Notes under the pieces: generated by a model
Told to the model about the DNA's origin: nothing
Seen by the model: only the letters and a program-made list of their open reading frames with translations
Databases searched by the model: none
Program-made: the position numbers and the translations under genes
Shown here: positions 23,365 to 31,890 of the stretch, in pieces
Position numbering within the stretch: position 1 is the first letter of the stretch
Layout: every line of letters starts with the position of its first letter
NCBI GenBank assembly: GCA_029239235.1
Contig: JAQZBD010000014.1
Location: 1-33,304, forward strand
Source of the DNA: Herbinix sp.
GTDB lineage: Bacteria > Bacillota > Clostridia > Lachnospirales > Lachnospiraceae
Reading direction: 5' to 3'
Length of the DNA stretch: 33,304 nucleotides

Positions 23365-24357
23365 CTACTTCCTTTTATTCATCACCATATCCAGCATAAC
23401 TGCACCAATGATCAATAAGCCCTTGGTTATTGTTTGCCAATAAGAGTTGATTCCAACCAAATTCATACCGTTATAAATCAGACCTATAATTACAATACCC
23501 ATTACCGTACCGGGGATGGTGGAAACACCGCCCGCAAAGGAGGTTCCGCCGATCACACAAGCTGCAATAGCATCTGTTTCATACCCTACACCGATATTTG
23601 GCTGAGCTGCGCTGATCCGGCTGGTCATGATGATCCCTGCGATACCGCAGCAAAAGCCGGATATGATATAGGTACCTGCCGTTGTCCAGAATACATTAAC
23701 ACCGGAAGCGATTGCTGCATTCTTATTTCCGCCCACAGCATACACATAACGTCCAAACTTGGTCCAATGAAGTATCACATAGGCAAGGATCGCTACAACA
23801 GTAAGAATTATGACCGGGTAAGGTATGACTCCGAATAGCTTTCCTGCTCCAATCTCTTTAAACTCCGCATTTGCCAAGGATTGAGAGTAACCGCCGGAAA
23901 TGATATAGGCCGTACCACGGATCACCAATTGTGTTGCAAGGGTAACCACAAAGGGGAACATTTTAAACTTTGCAATGAGAATACCATTTAATAAACCAAA
24001 CACTGTAGTAGCCGCGACTGATACAACACAAGCCAGAACAATACTTCCAGTCGCATTCAGCATTGCCCCTATTATTACGCTGGTCAGAGCAAGCAAGGAA
24101 CCGATGGACAAATCGATACCTCCGCCTGTGATTACAAATACCATACCAAGGGCAAGGATACCATTGAGAGAAACCTGTAATAGAATACTGATTACATTGC
24201 CGCTGGTGCGGAAGGTGGGAGAAACAATAGCCAGAATAACCGCCATTATTACCATAACCATGCCAATACCATAGCGTCTCATAAATAGATTAAATTCAAT
24301 TTCAGACATACCAAATCTAATACTTTCGGATGCGGCATTCGCTGATTTCCTGCTCAT
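23365..24357 (-). CDS. Sugar ABC transporter permease (RbsC-like)
   Basis: Membrane subunit of the importer, 330 residues, BPD_transp_2 family, with about eight to ten helices. The family motif LALGMVFVITGGGIDLSIGSLLAL is near residue 75, and AYIISGGYSQSLANAEF near 155 and VIGGTSFAGGVSTIPGT near 262 are the outer loop and coupling-helix regions. The ATG at 24357 lies four bases after the ATPase stop, with GGAGG inside the ATPase end; a TTG 14 codons upstream is less likely. No truncation is seen. It works with the ATPase and the downstream lipoprotein. Confidence 0.92.
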   Translation of the reverse strand: MSRKSANAASESIRFGMSEIEFNLFMRRYGIGMVMVIMAVILAIVSPTFRTSGNVISILLQVSLNGILALGMVFVITGGGIDLSIGSLLALTSVIIGAMLNATGSIVLACVVSVAATTVFGLLNGILIAKFKMFPFVVTLATQLVIRGTAYIISGGYSQSLANAEFKEIGAGKLFGVIPYPVIILTVVAILAYVILHWTKFGRYVYAVGGNKNAAIASGVNVFWTTAGTYIISGFCCGIAGIIMTSRISAAQPNIGVGYETDAIAACVIGGTSFAGGVSTIPGTVMGIVIIGLIYNGMNLVGINSYWQTITKGLLIIGAVMLDMVMNKRK

Positions 24358-24361
24358 TTCA

Positions 24362-25891
24362 CTACTTTCCTCCTTCTTTTTGCCCAAACTCTTTCGCAAG
24401 TATATCTTCTTGTGTCACTTTTGCAGTTGTAATATCCTCACGGAATATTTCTCCATTGATTCTTCCCTCATGATAAATCAGGATTCGATCACTGGTGCCC
24501 ATAATCTCCGGCAGTTCAGAGGAAATCATTATAATTGCCATTCCCTGGGCTGCAAACTGGCACATGAGTGTATGGATTTCTGATTTCGCTCCCACATCCA
24601 CACCCCTTGTAGGCTCATCAAGAATTAACACCTTTGGCTTTGCCATCACCCATTTGGAAAGCACCACTTTCTGCTGGTTACCACCGCTGAGGGAATAAGC
24701 CTCCGATTCAATACTTGCGGCTTTTACCGTTAACACCTTCGCTACCTCTTCCGCTTCCTTCTTCTCTCTCCTTTGGTTGATTAAGATACCCTTTTGACGA
24801 GATGGAAGGTTAGGCAGAGAGATATTCTCTCTGATTGATCGATACAGACATAATCCGAAATTCTGGCGATCTTCATTTACCATGCAGATTCCTTTTGAGA
24901 TGGCATCCTTAGGACTTTTTATCGCTATTTCTTTGCCGCCTAGAAAGATCTTACCGCCGGTCTTCGGATCCAATCCAAAGATAACTCTCATGGTCTCACT
25001 CCTGCCTGAGCCAACCAGACCGCTGATTCCAAGTATTTCTCCCTCATGGACCTCAAAGCTGATATTTTGAAAGCCCTTGCCCGATAAATTTTCTACCTTC
25101 AGAACAGTTTCACCGATCTCACACTCGATTTTAGGGAATATGCTTTTCACCTGTCTTCCCACCATCATCGCGATTAATTCCTCATTTGTAACTCCTTCCA
25201 GCGGACAGGAATTCACATATTCGCCGTCACGGAATACGGACACTCTATCACAAATTTCAAAGATCTCTTCCATTCGATGGGAGATATAGATAATGGATAC
25301 TCCTTTTTCCTTCAGCTCCCTTATCGTATGAAACAAATGCTGTGTTTCTTCACTATCCAGTGAGGACGTAGGTTCATCCATGATTATGATTCTGGCATCG
25401 CAGGAAACTGCTCGGATGATCTCTATCATTTGCACCTCAGCCAGAGTTAGCTCTTCCATTAAGGTTCTGGGATCTTTCTCGATTCCAAAACGCTTTAATA
25501 TGATTCCTGCCTGCCGGTTCGTCTCCTTTTTATTAAGAAAGGGTAAGCCTTTCATGGTATGTTCTCTGTTTAGGAAGATACTCTCTGCGATTGATAAATG
25601 GGGCTCCGGATTTAATTCCTGATGTACCATGGAGATACCCTTGCGCAAGGCATCCGCCGGTCCGTTGGCAGCGTAGCGCTGTCCTTCAAACACCATTTCC
25701 CCCTCATCCGGTTTATGTAAGCCAATCACAATCTTCATTAAGGTAGATTTCCCGGCGCCGTTTTCACCGAGCAATGCGTGTACCTCACCCTTTTTAATCT
25801 GCAGCTGAACATTTTTCAGAGCCTGTGTGCCACCAAAGGCTTTACTGATTCCAGTGCATTCTAATATGTAATCCTTATTTTGCTCTTCCAA
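24362..25891 (-). CDS. Sugar ABC transporter ATPase (RbsA/MglA-like, two domains)
   Basis: Double-domain ATPase of about 509 residues driving the importer. The first domain has Walker A GENGAGKST, a degenerate signature (LTLAEVQMIEI) and Walker B IIIMDEPTSSLD. The second has GLVGSGRSE in place of a full Walker A, the intact signature YSLSGGNQQKV, and VLILDEPTRGVDVG. This arrangement, one degenerate site each, is normal for the RbsA class. The start is uncertain: GTG at 25900 overlaps the GGAGGTGAG site, so TTG at 25891, eight bases after GGAGG, is preferred. The 338 bases upstream, to the kinase gene, may hold its own promoter. Confidence 0.92.
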   Translation of the reverse strand: MEEQNKDYILECTGISKAFGGTQALKNVQLQIKKGEVHALLGENGAGKSTLMKIVIGLHKPDEGEMVFEGQRYAANGPADALRKGISMVHQELNPEPHLSIAESIFLNREHTMKGLPFLNKKETNRQAGIILKRFGIEKDPRTLMEELTLAEVQMIEIIRAVSCDARIIIMDEPTSSLDSEETQHLFHTIRELKEKGVSIIYISHRMEEIFEICDRVSVFRDGEYVNSCPLEGVTNEELIAMMVGRQVKSIFPKIECEIGETVLKVENLSGKGFQNISFEVHEGEILGISGLVGSGRSETMRVIFGLDPKTGGKIFLGGKEIAIKSPKDAISKGICMVNEDRQNFGLCLYRSIRENISLPNLPSRQKGILINQRREKKEAEEVAKVLTVKAASIESEAYSLSGGNQQKVVLSKWVMAKPKVLILDEPTRGVDVGAKSEIHTLMCQFAAQGMAIIMISSELPEIMGTSDRILIYHEGRINGEIFREDITTAKVTQEDILAKEFGQKEGGK

Positions 25892-26010
25892 AAATCTCAC
25901 CTCCGGTTTTGCTTGCGTTCTCCCTGCCTAGTTCCGTCACATGCTGTAGTATTTCTTCATTGCTTTGGTAGGGCATGAAAAACAGCCGCAGTTCTGAGTT
26001 TCACAACCAC

Positions 26011-26193
26011 CTAATCAATCATGATTTTAGTCATAGGTTCTTTTATTCCAGTTATATTAATACTCCCCTCACCGGAGTTATGTAAATATTTTACTGTTAG
26101 TGACAAAAATAAAAAATGATATCCAACAGCAAAGGCAGATGCAATTATTTTTATCTGCTTACGTTTTGCCAGTAGAGCAATCATTTCTATCAT
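26011..26193 (-). CDS. Possible small membrane protein of 60 residues
   Basis: An open frame in the gap between the kinase and ABC genes. It has AAGGA just upstream of the ATG (or at better spacing before a second ATG at codon 4) and one hydrophobic segment (IIASAFAVGYHFLFLSLTV). I recognise no family. A possible minus-strand promoter lies inside it, which argues against it. Low confidence. Confidence 0.2.
   Translation of the reverse strand: MIEMIALLAKRKQIKIIASAFAVGYHFLFLSLTVKYLHNSGEGSINITGIKEPMTKIMID
26116..26144 (-). promoter_or_regulatory. Possible promoter of the ABC transporter genes
   Basis: Minus-strand TTGCAT (26144-26139), a 17-base spacer and TATCAT (26121-26116), in the 338-base gap before the ATPase gene. 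Two mismatches in the -35 and one in the -10. If real, importer genes can be expressed apart from the upstream aldolase-regulator-kinase genes. Confidence 0.35.
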
Positions 26194-26229
26194 TATCCTT
26201 CATCCTTTTGTAATTACGGATATTTCCGC

Positions 26230-27675
26230 TTAATGCAGAAATCCTAATTGCATTCCTGCAACAAAGGTATCCCCAAGACCGATGGTATCCACAGGGTGCT
26301 CCATGTATCTTGATGGAACCAAACAGACAAATTGATTCCCATTATCGGTCATTCTGCCGCTAGGCAGCTTAATATCTGATGTGAAATTATTTTCCATTCC
26401 CATACTAACGATCTTTCGGCCGTGAGGTCGTTCAAAGTCGGATGTGGAAACTCTTTTTGTTTCCACCGTTAGCTCCTCCAACTCCTGAGCTAACTTCATT
26501 CCAACAGGGCTTAAGGGGAGTTCCAGACTCTCTTCACAATCCTGATAGCTGCCATATCTCCCAATTCTCGCTTTGGTTCCTGACATGAGATTTCCTAGGG
26601 TTAAGCCTTTTTCAATATTAGCCTTCTCCACCTTTTCACCATAGTACATGGAGTAATCCTTGGTGTGCATTACAATTCCCTTGACCGGATAGGCGCTTCT
26701 CACCAATTCCAGTCCCGAAAGTACGGATTCCAGATTATCCTCATTCACCATCCTGCCCTGTTCCTTACACAGATCCACCAGTTCTTCCCCATTCATGCCC
26801 AGAATATCGATACATTCTGAAAGAGCCAGGAACACATAATCCTTACAGGCTGAGTTCAAATAATGAGCACCCTCGAAATATATTCTGCAATCCGGATTCC
26901 TCCCCTTGAACTTAAAGTAATGCGCTTTCAGCTCTGCCACTCTTTTCTTTAAAACCTCTAAATCCGTTATAGCATTAAATCCTGATATATTATAAGAATA
27001 AAACTTATCTGCATTTTGCTCACAATAGATTAGAAACTCGGGATCAACGGGCAAATGGGAATGAATATGGTCATAATCCAGAATCAATCGGTTCGATACC
27101 GGTATTACATATTTTTCTCCGCCTATCAGCACGATATCTCCCTTGTTGTATTGCAGAATCATATGGCAAACTGGGGCCTCTTTTGATGCAGCCCTGCTTG
27201 CAGGAAGTAATTCACCTTTGGAGAATATGGAGAGCTTTGGATAATTCATAAATTCGCATACTGCATTGCTCCTGTCAGTAATATGTGCCACCAACGGAAC
27301 CCCCAGGGCACCTAGAGCTGCTGCCCCCTGGGCACAAGTCCCTCCCAGAGCCGGATAGGTCTCAAACAAACTCTGCAGATATTCACAGACCCGAATATCC
27401 GTAACATTGATTTCTCCACCTAAGCCATGAATCACATAATAACTGACGATACGCGCGAAGCTTCTTACATCACAAATATAGTCATGTTCCTGCGTTCGTG
27501 GTTGATCCACCAAATAGTCAGCTATCATTTGATTAAATTTATGTATATCCCATTTCATCAGTATATCCAGATCACTCGTATAACCAAAGACCGTGTAATG
27601 ACCTGTTTTATCCGCTGTATCCAGACATTGGGGCAAATCCTCTAAATATAGTTTGTATTTGTCCAGATAGGGCAT
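26230..27675 (-). CDS. ADP-dependent glucokinase/phosphofructokinase family kinase
   Basis: A 481-residue protein that I place in the ADP-dependent sugar kinase family (PF04587), a ribokinase-fold group best known from archaea and animals. Supporting blocks are GGTCAQGAAALGALGVP near 111-127, CHMILQYNKGD near 170, NRLILDYDHIHSHLP, the SGFNAI strand near 234 and, at the C-terminus, DTIGLGDTFVAG at 463-474 with the catalytic-type Asp469 in GLGD. The length is right for the family (about 450-500). The ATG at 27675 has GGGAGG five bases upstream. It would phosphorylate an imported sugar or sugar phosphate with ADP as donor. Sugar specificity is unknown, and some bacterial members may have changed donor. 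Confidence 0.75.
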   Translation of the reverse strand: MPYLDKYKLYLEDLPQCLDTADKTGHYTVFGYTSDLDILMKWDIHKFNQMIADYLVDQPRTQEHDYICDVRSFARIVSYYVIHGLGGEINVTDIRVCEYLQSLFETYPALGGTCAQGAAALGALGVPLVAHITDRSNAVCEFMNYPKLSIFSKGELLPASRAASKEAPVCHMILQYNKGDIVLIGGEKYVIPVSNRLILDYDHIHSHLPVDPEFLIYCEQNADKFYSYNISGFNAITDLEVLKKRVAELKAHYFKFKGRNPDCRIYFEGAHYLNSACKDYVFLALSECIDILGMNGEELVDLCKEQGRMVNEDNLESVLSGLELVRSAYPVKGIVMHTKDYSMYYGEKVEKANIEKGLTLGNLMSGTKARIGRYGSYQDCEESLELPLSPVGMKLAQELEELTVETKRVSTSDFERPHGRKIVSMGMENNFTSDIKLPSGRMTDNGNQFVCLVPSRYMEHPVDTIGLGDTFVAGMQLGFLH

Positions 27676-27690
27676 AACTACCTCCCTGCT

Positions 27691-28533
27691 CTAAAGTTTA
27701 TATTCTGCAAGCATAACCTCCGGTGCATCAATATCTGCATCTGTATGAAAATTTCCATTTGATACATAGTATAGCAGTGCATCAATAACAGCCATCTCAT
27801 TCAGATGAGAATTCTTTCCATAATCTTCAAATAGAGGTTTGTTTTCCTTTGAAAGCAATAAATAATCTGCTAACTTTGAAACCGGTGAATATTCAGCGCC
27901 TGTGATTGCTATAATCTTTAATTTCTTTTCTTTCGCAAGCTCCATGGCCTGAACCACCTGCTTTGATGTGCCGGAGTGGGAAACTGCGATGACAATATCA
28001 TCTTCTTTTGCAAGATTAATATGATTAAAAAAATACTCTGATATTGTATTATAAGTGGCATGAATGCCCGAACGTCCTAAACGAAAGCCCAGATCCATGA
28101 TCAGGGGACTTGTATTGCCTACGGCAACCAGATGAACGATATTGCAATGATTAATTAAGTCAGCACATGCCTGTAAATTTTCTATGTTAAGGTGATCCAA
28201 TAATCCTAAAACATTGCCTGCAATCCTGCTGAATAAGTCTTTCAAGGTTCCTGTGGCTTCCTCCTGTGACATATCACCCGTATCTGCCTGCTTTCTGCCT
28301 AAGTCATGGGACAGAAAGATTCTCATTTGGTAATAGCCCTGATATCCGATATGCTTACACATTCGAATAATGGTTGCGTCACTTACCTGGCTGAAATTAG
28401 CTAGTTCTGATACATTGGCATTCACTGCCTTTTCCGGATTTTGCAGGATAAAATCTGCAACTTTCTTCTCCGCAGCGAACATCTGATCATAATTTTCCTT
28501 AATTGTCTCAATTACAGATTTCTTTTCGCTCAT
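27691..28533 (-). CDS. RpiR/MurR family transcriptional regulator
   Basis: Sugar-phosphate-responsive regulator of about 280 residues. The N-terminal 80 residues are an HTH_6 domain (FAAEKKVADFILQNPEKAV, then LANFSQVSDATIIRMCKHIG). The C-terminal half is a SIS domain with VAVGNTSPLIMDLGFRL near 140 and AVSHSGTSKQVVQAMELAK near 187, the usual phosphosugar-binding loops. An ATG four codons upstream is also possible but has the purine run directly against it. The gene sits between aldolase and kinase in the minus arm, so its ligand is probably an intermediate of this pathway. The palindromes in the divergent promoter region are its likely targets. Confidence 0.92.
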   Translation of the reverse strand: MSEKKSVIETIKENYDQMFAAEKKVADFILQNPEKAVNANVSELANFSQVSDATIIRMCKHIGYQGYYQMRIFLSHDLGRKQADTGDMSQEEATGTLKDLFSRIAGNVLGLLDHLNIENLQACADLINHCNIVHLVAVGNTSPLIMDLGFRLGRSGIHATYNTISEYFFNHINLAKEDDIVIAVSHSGTSKQVVQAMELAKEKKLKIIAITGAEYSPVSKLADYLLLSKENKPLFEDYGKNSHLNEMAVIDALLYYVSNGNFHTDADIDAPEVMLAEYKL

Positions 28534-28565
28534 GATGTATTTCATCCCTTTCGTACTGGCAATTT

Positions 28566-29435
28566 TTACAAACTATAATATCTCATTTTATCGAAATCAT
28601 TAAATAAGTCAATCTTTTGATTAATAACTTGTTTCATCACATCGATACTTTCGAGATAAAGTTCAAAGGGTTCTCTCACTTTCTTATCCCTGCCTAAGGT
28701 GATTCTTAATTGCTGATAAAAAGCGTCCTTAATATCCGAGGAGATATTAATCTTATTCACACCGCGTTTTACACTTTCAGCAATCTCCTCATCCGGATTT
28801 GCGGAGCCGCCATGCAATACCAAGGGGATGCTTACCTTTGATTTAATCTCCGATAAAAGATCTAATTTCAGCTCCGGTTTAAAATCTTTCGGATAGATAC
28901 CATGGGCGGTTCCGATTGCAATTGCCAGGGTATCAACGCCGGTCTCTTCTACAAAACGAACTGCATCATCGGGCTTTGTATAGATGATCTCCTCTGTACC
29001 ACCCTCTGCATCATTTCCTGTAGTGCCAATCGTACCAAGTTCTCCTTCAACAGAAATACCAAGGGGATGGGCTAACTCTACCACCTTTTTTGTGATTGCT
29101 ACATTTTCTTCAAAGGAGTAATGGGACGCATCGATCATTACGGATGTAAAGCCTGTATGTACTGCTTTTAAAATCTGCTCCAGTTTACTGCCATGGTCTA
29201 AATGAATTGCCATTGGCACCTTAGAGGCGTGAGCTGCAGCCAAACAGCCGGCAACAAAATGGTCTCCCTGAAAGTTAAGTTCCGACGGATGGATCGCCAG
29301 GATAACCGGAGCCTTTCGTTCTTCACAGCATTCAATGACTGCTTTTAGAATCTGCCCCGTCCCTATATTAAAAGCAGGAACCGCAAAATAATTCTTATTC
29401 GCCACATCCAGTAATTCCTTCATGTTCATTAGCAT
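28566..29435 (-). CDS. Class II ketose-bisphosphate aldolase
   Basis: Zinc-dependent aldolase of the fructose/tagatose-bisphosphate family, 289 residues, which cleaves a ketose 1,6-bisphosphate to DHAP and an aldehyde (phosphate). Active-site marks are AIHLDHG near residue 80 (catalytic Asp and zinc His), SVEGELG, the zinc His of IGTAHGIY near 175 and LHGGSA near 206. The C-terminal KINISSDIKDAF is the DHAP phosphate loop. The ATG at 29435 is chosen because AAGGAGG lies eight bases upstream; a promoter -10 box covers the longer alternative start. It heads the minus arm. GatY/KbaY-like substrate preference or another ketose cannot be told by eye. Confidence 0.92.
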   Translation of the reverse strand: MLMNMKELLDVANKNYFAVPAFNIGTGQILKAVIECCEERKAPVILAIHPSELNFQGDHFVAGCLAAAHASKVPMAIHLDHGSKLEQILKAVHTGFTSVMIDASHYSFEENVAITKKVVELAHPLGISVEGELGTIGTTGNDAEGGTEEIIYTKPDDAVRFVEETGVDTLAIAIGTAHGIYPKDFKPELKLDLLSEIKSKVSIPLVLHGGSANPDEEIAESVKRGVNKINISSDIKDAFYQQLRITLGRDKKVREPFELYLESIDVMKQVINQKIDLFNDFDKMRYYSL

Positions 29436-29475
29436 AATGAAATCCTCCTTGCCTCGTTTGAGATTTGATAAACTA

Positions 29476-29504
29476 AGCATATATTAATTTCCTAATATTG
29501 TCAA
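29476..29504 (-). promoter_or_regulatory. Sigma-A promoter of the aldolase-regulator-kinase arm
   Basis: Minus-strand TTGACA (29504-29499), a 17-base spacer and TATGCT (29481-29476). It gives a leader of about 30-35 bases to the aldolase ATG at 29435. An operator-like half site abuts it upstream at 29511. Confidence 0.8.
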
Positions 29505-29510
29505 TCCCTT

Positions 29511-29527
29511 ATGAAATAAAATTTTTT
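29511..29527. promoter_or_regulatory. Operator-like half site ATGAAATAA next to the minus promoter
   Basis: The nine bases ATGAAATAA repeat the left arm of the perfect palindrome at 29638, followed by an imperfect right half (AATTTTTT). It lies six bases upstream of the minus-strand -35 box. A second binding site for the RpiR regulator is the natural guess. Confidence 0.45.
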
Positions 29528-29637
29528 TACATGTCGTTTTCTTCACTTTAATATCATATTATTGGTTATATTCTATAATTTTATCTTACTGTTTATCTTG
29601 TCTTTTGTTCAAATGCTATGCTAATATGTTGGCATAC

Positions 29638-29654
29638 ATGAAATAATATTTCAT
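29638..29654. promoter_or_regulatory. Operator candidate ATGAAATAATATTTCAT
   Basis: A perfect palindrome with 8-base arms around one central base, in the 280-base divergent region and 62 bases before the cupin ATG. TGAAA...TTTCA symmetry is common among RpiR-type operators. A weak plus-strand promoter (TTGGCA at 29629-29634, TACAAT at 29654-29659, 19-base spacer) would overlap it, which fits repression. Confidence 0.65.
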
Positions 29655-29715
29655 ACAATACTAATGACAACTAACAACTCGTTAATTATATATCAGAAAA
29701 AAATGGAGGTTTCAT

Positions 29716-30918
29716 ATGACAAAAACAATTCAGGAACTATTTGAACAAGGAAAAGGCGTATTACAGCTAACCCCCACCTGGGTACCGAGAGGCTTTAATG
29801 AGCCTGGCCACAGACTTCGCTTACATCCTGACGACTACTATGCCCTTGGAATGGAACGGGGAGGTATCTGCGAACGCTGGCTAGGCTCGGTCACAGTTGC
29901 CTTAAACGGCCCAAAAACCGGACCAACAGAGGGCATGAGTTTTGTACTTGCAGATCCTAAGACCAAGGAAAAAATATTATTTGCTGATGCTGTAAAGGAG
30001 CTTGGCGAAAAGCTAATCGGAAAAAGTCTTCAGGATAACTACGGTACCTGGCCTACCTTTGCAAAGCTATATGACTATGACAAACCCTTATTTCATCATC
30101 TTCATCTAACAGAAGAAAAAGCAAATAAGATCGGCAAGCATGGAAAACCGGAGGCTTACTACTTCCCAATCCAATACAATTCCTATCTGGGCAGATTCCC
30201 ATTGACCTATTTTGGCTTCGACCCCTCAACAGACCCGGAGGAGGTTAAGAACTGTATCCGAAACTATGACAAATCAGATACCCGGATCACCGAATTATCC
30301 AGAGCCTATAGAATCCAGCTAGGTACCGGCTGGTATACCCCCGCCGGTGTAATTCATGCTCCTGCGTCTGTTGTTACATATGAACCACAATGGAATAGTG
30401 ATGTTAACACAATTATGGAGAATGTTACCATGGGCGAAGTTAATGCCCACCATCTCTTAACAGACTGCCAGGCACCGGAAGAAAGGGACGATGTAGAAGC
30501 ACTATTCTCCCAGATCGATTGGGAAGAAAGCGCACGCCCGGATTATAAGGAGGTATACTTTCGTGCACCAAGAGAGCTGAACCACACCCAGGATGGCTTG
30601 CTCGAAAAATGGGTGGCCTATGCTAATGACTGGGTAGCTGCGAAGGAGGTTACAGTTGCGCCTAACTCCCAGGTTATATTAAGAGATGGTGCTTGCTACT
30701 GCGCTCTTGTTGTTCAGGGTTATGGTAAATTTGGTGAATTCGATTGTGAAGCCCCTGGATTACTACGCTTTGAAGACCTCTCCGGAGATGAATTCTTTGT
30801 ATCGGAAGCTGCAGCGCAGGAGGGAATTAGGATTACAAATCACAGCAATTATGAGCCTTTAATTATTTTACAGAATTTCGCCAATAACAATCCCGAGGTT
30901 CCTACCTCTGTAAGATAA
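29716..30918 (+). CDS. Phosphomannose-isomerase-like cupin protein
   Basis: A 400-residue protein resembling type I mannose-6-phosphate isomerases: two cupin-like halves with a metal site. Probable ligands are His128 and His130 in FHHLHLTEE, Glu146 in HGKPEAYYFP, and His214 in YTPAGVIHAP, in the order seen in PMI (QxH, E, H). It would interconvert an aldose and a ketose, free or phosphorylated. GGAGG precedes the ATG. It is the first gene of the plus arm, 37 bases before the epimerase gene. It is clearly not the standard ManA by sequence feel, and its neighbours suggest a dedicated rare-sugar isomerase. No signal peptide is seen. Confidence 0.72.
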   Translation: MTKTIQELFEQGKGVLQLTPTWVPRGFNEPGHRLRLHPDDYYALGMERGGICERWLGSVTVALNGPKTGPTEGMSFVLADPKTKEKILFADAVKELGEKLIGKSLQDNYGTWPTFAKLYDYDKPLFHHLHLTEEKANKIGKHGKPEAYYFPIQYNSYLGRFPLTYFGFDPSTDPEEVKNCIRNYDKSDTRITELSRAYRIQLGTGWYTPAGVIHAPASVVTYEPQWNSDVNTIMENVTMGEVNAHHLLTDCQAPEERDDVEALFSQIDWEESARPDYKEVYFRAPRELNHTQDGLLEKWVAYANDWVAAKEVTVAPNSQVILRDGACYCALVVQGYGKFGEFDCEAPGLLRFEDLSGDEFFVSEAAAQEGIRITNHSNYEPLIILQNFANNNPEVPTSVR

Positions 30919-30954
30919 GGCTTAAGAGAAAATAATGATAACAGGAGGTTTCCT

Positions 30955-31812
30955 ATGAATAATAAATTTGGTGTTGATTCCTTTATCTGGACTGAGAATT
31001 TCTCATCCCAGGATTTATGGATTATAGAAAAGGCAAAGAACCTTGGCTTTCAAGTAATCGATTTTGCTATTTCGAATCCCTTTACTTTTCCTACAGAGGT
31101 AGTAAAGGCTGAATTAGAACGGGTTGGTATCGACTGCGTATGCACCACCACCCTAACCTTAGAGACTAATCCCATCTCCCCTGATCCTCAAATTAGAAAG
31201 CAGGCTGTCACTGCTATGAAAAAAGCTGTTGACATCTGCAATTCCCTTCAGTCACCCATACTTGGCGGAGTTAATTATGCTGCCTGGGGTTACCTAACAA
31301 AACAGCCTAGAACACAGCAGGAATGGCAATGGGCTGTGGAATGTATGCAGGAAGCCGCAGATTACGCAAAGGAAACAGGAACCGTAAAAATCTGTGTGGA
31401 ATGCATCAATCGCTTTGAAACTCATTTCCTAAACATCGCGGAGGATGCTGTAGCCTTCTGTAAAGACGTTGGAACCGATAACATGATGGTGCATTTGGAC
31501 TGCTTTCATATGAACATGGAGGAAAGTAACTTCACCGCTGCTGTAGAGGTCTGCGGTAAAGAGTATTTAGGTTACGTTCATGTAAATGAAAATAACCGCG
31601 GTATTCCAGGCACCGGCTTAGTTCCCTTTCAGGAATTCTTTACCGCACTAAAAAATATCGGCTATGATGGTCCCTTAGTAATTGAATCCTTCGATCCTAA
31701 CTTTAAAGAACTTGCTGGTAATTGTGCAATCTGGCGTAAGCTTGCTGATACCGGAGAAGAACTTGCTGTTAAGGGGCTTGCAAATCTATTAGCTATTGCC
31801 GGCACGATCTGA
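30955..31812 (+). CDS. Ketose 3-epimerase family TIM-barrel protein
   Basis: A 285-residue member of the AP-endonuclease-2-type sugar isomerase/epimerase family, most like D-tagatose/D-allulose 3-epimerases. The four metal ligands of that family are all present at matching spacing: Glu149 in VECINRFETHFLN, Asp182 in HLDCFHMN, His209 in YVHVNENNRG and Glu244 in IESFD. The GIPGTG loop after the His is also typical. The enzyme would invert carbon 3 of a ketose. AGGAGG lies seven bases before the ATG. On a tetrulose the same reaction would interconvert D- and L-erythrulose, so chain length cannot be assumed from the family. Confidence 0.85.
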   Translation: MNNKFGVDSFIWTENFSSQDLWIIEKAKNLGFQVIDFAISNPFTFPTEVVKAELERVGIDCVCTTTLTLETNPISPDPQIRKQAVTAMKKAVDICNSLQSPILGGVNYAAWGYLTKQPRTQQEWQWAVECMQEAADYAKETGTVKICVECINRFETHFLNIAEDAVAFCKDVGTDNMMVHLDCFHMNMEESNFTAAVEVCGKEYLGYVHVNENNRGIPGTGLVPFQEFFTALKNIGYDGPLVIESFDPNFKELAGNCAIWRKLADTGEELAVKGLANLLAIAGTI

Positions 31813-31820
31813 TTAACCTT

Positions 31821-31845
31821 AATTTTAATAGACTGAATTTTAATA
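31821..31845. repeat. Short direct repeat AATTTTAATA, 15-base period
   Basis: AATTTTAATA at 31821-31830 and 31836-31845, each followed within a base or two by GACT, in the 78-base gap between the epimerase and RpiB-like genes. No function is evident. Confidence 0.5.
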
Positions 31846-31890
31846 AGACTTGTTTTTATAGACCATTATAAAATATGGAGGAATGATAAT

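Noticed and set aside
29436-29715. Catabolite-responsive element (CcpA site) in the divergent region
   Set aside because: No sequence with the central CG and flanking TGNAA/NNCA pattern of a cre site is present.
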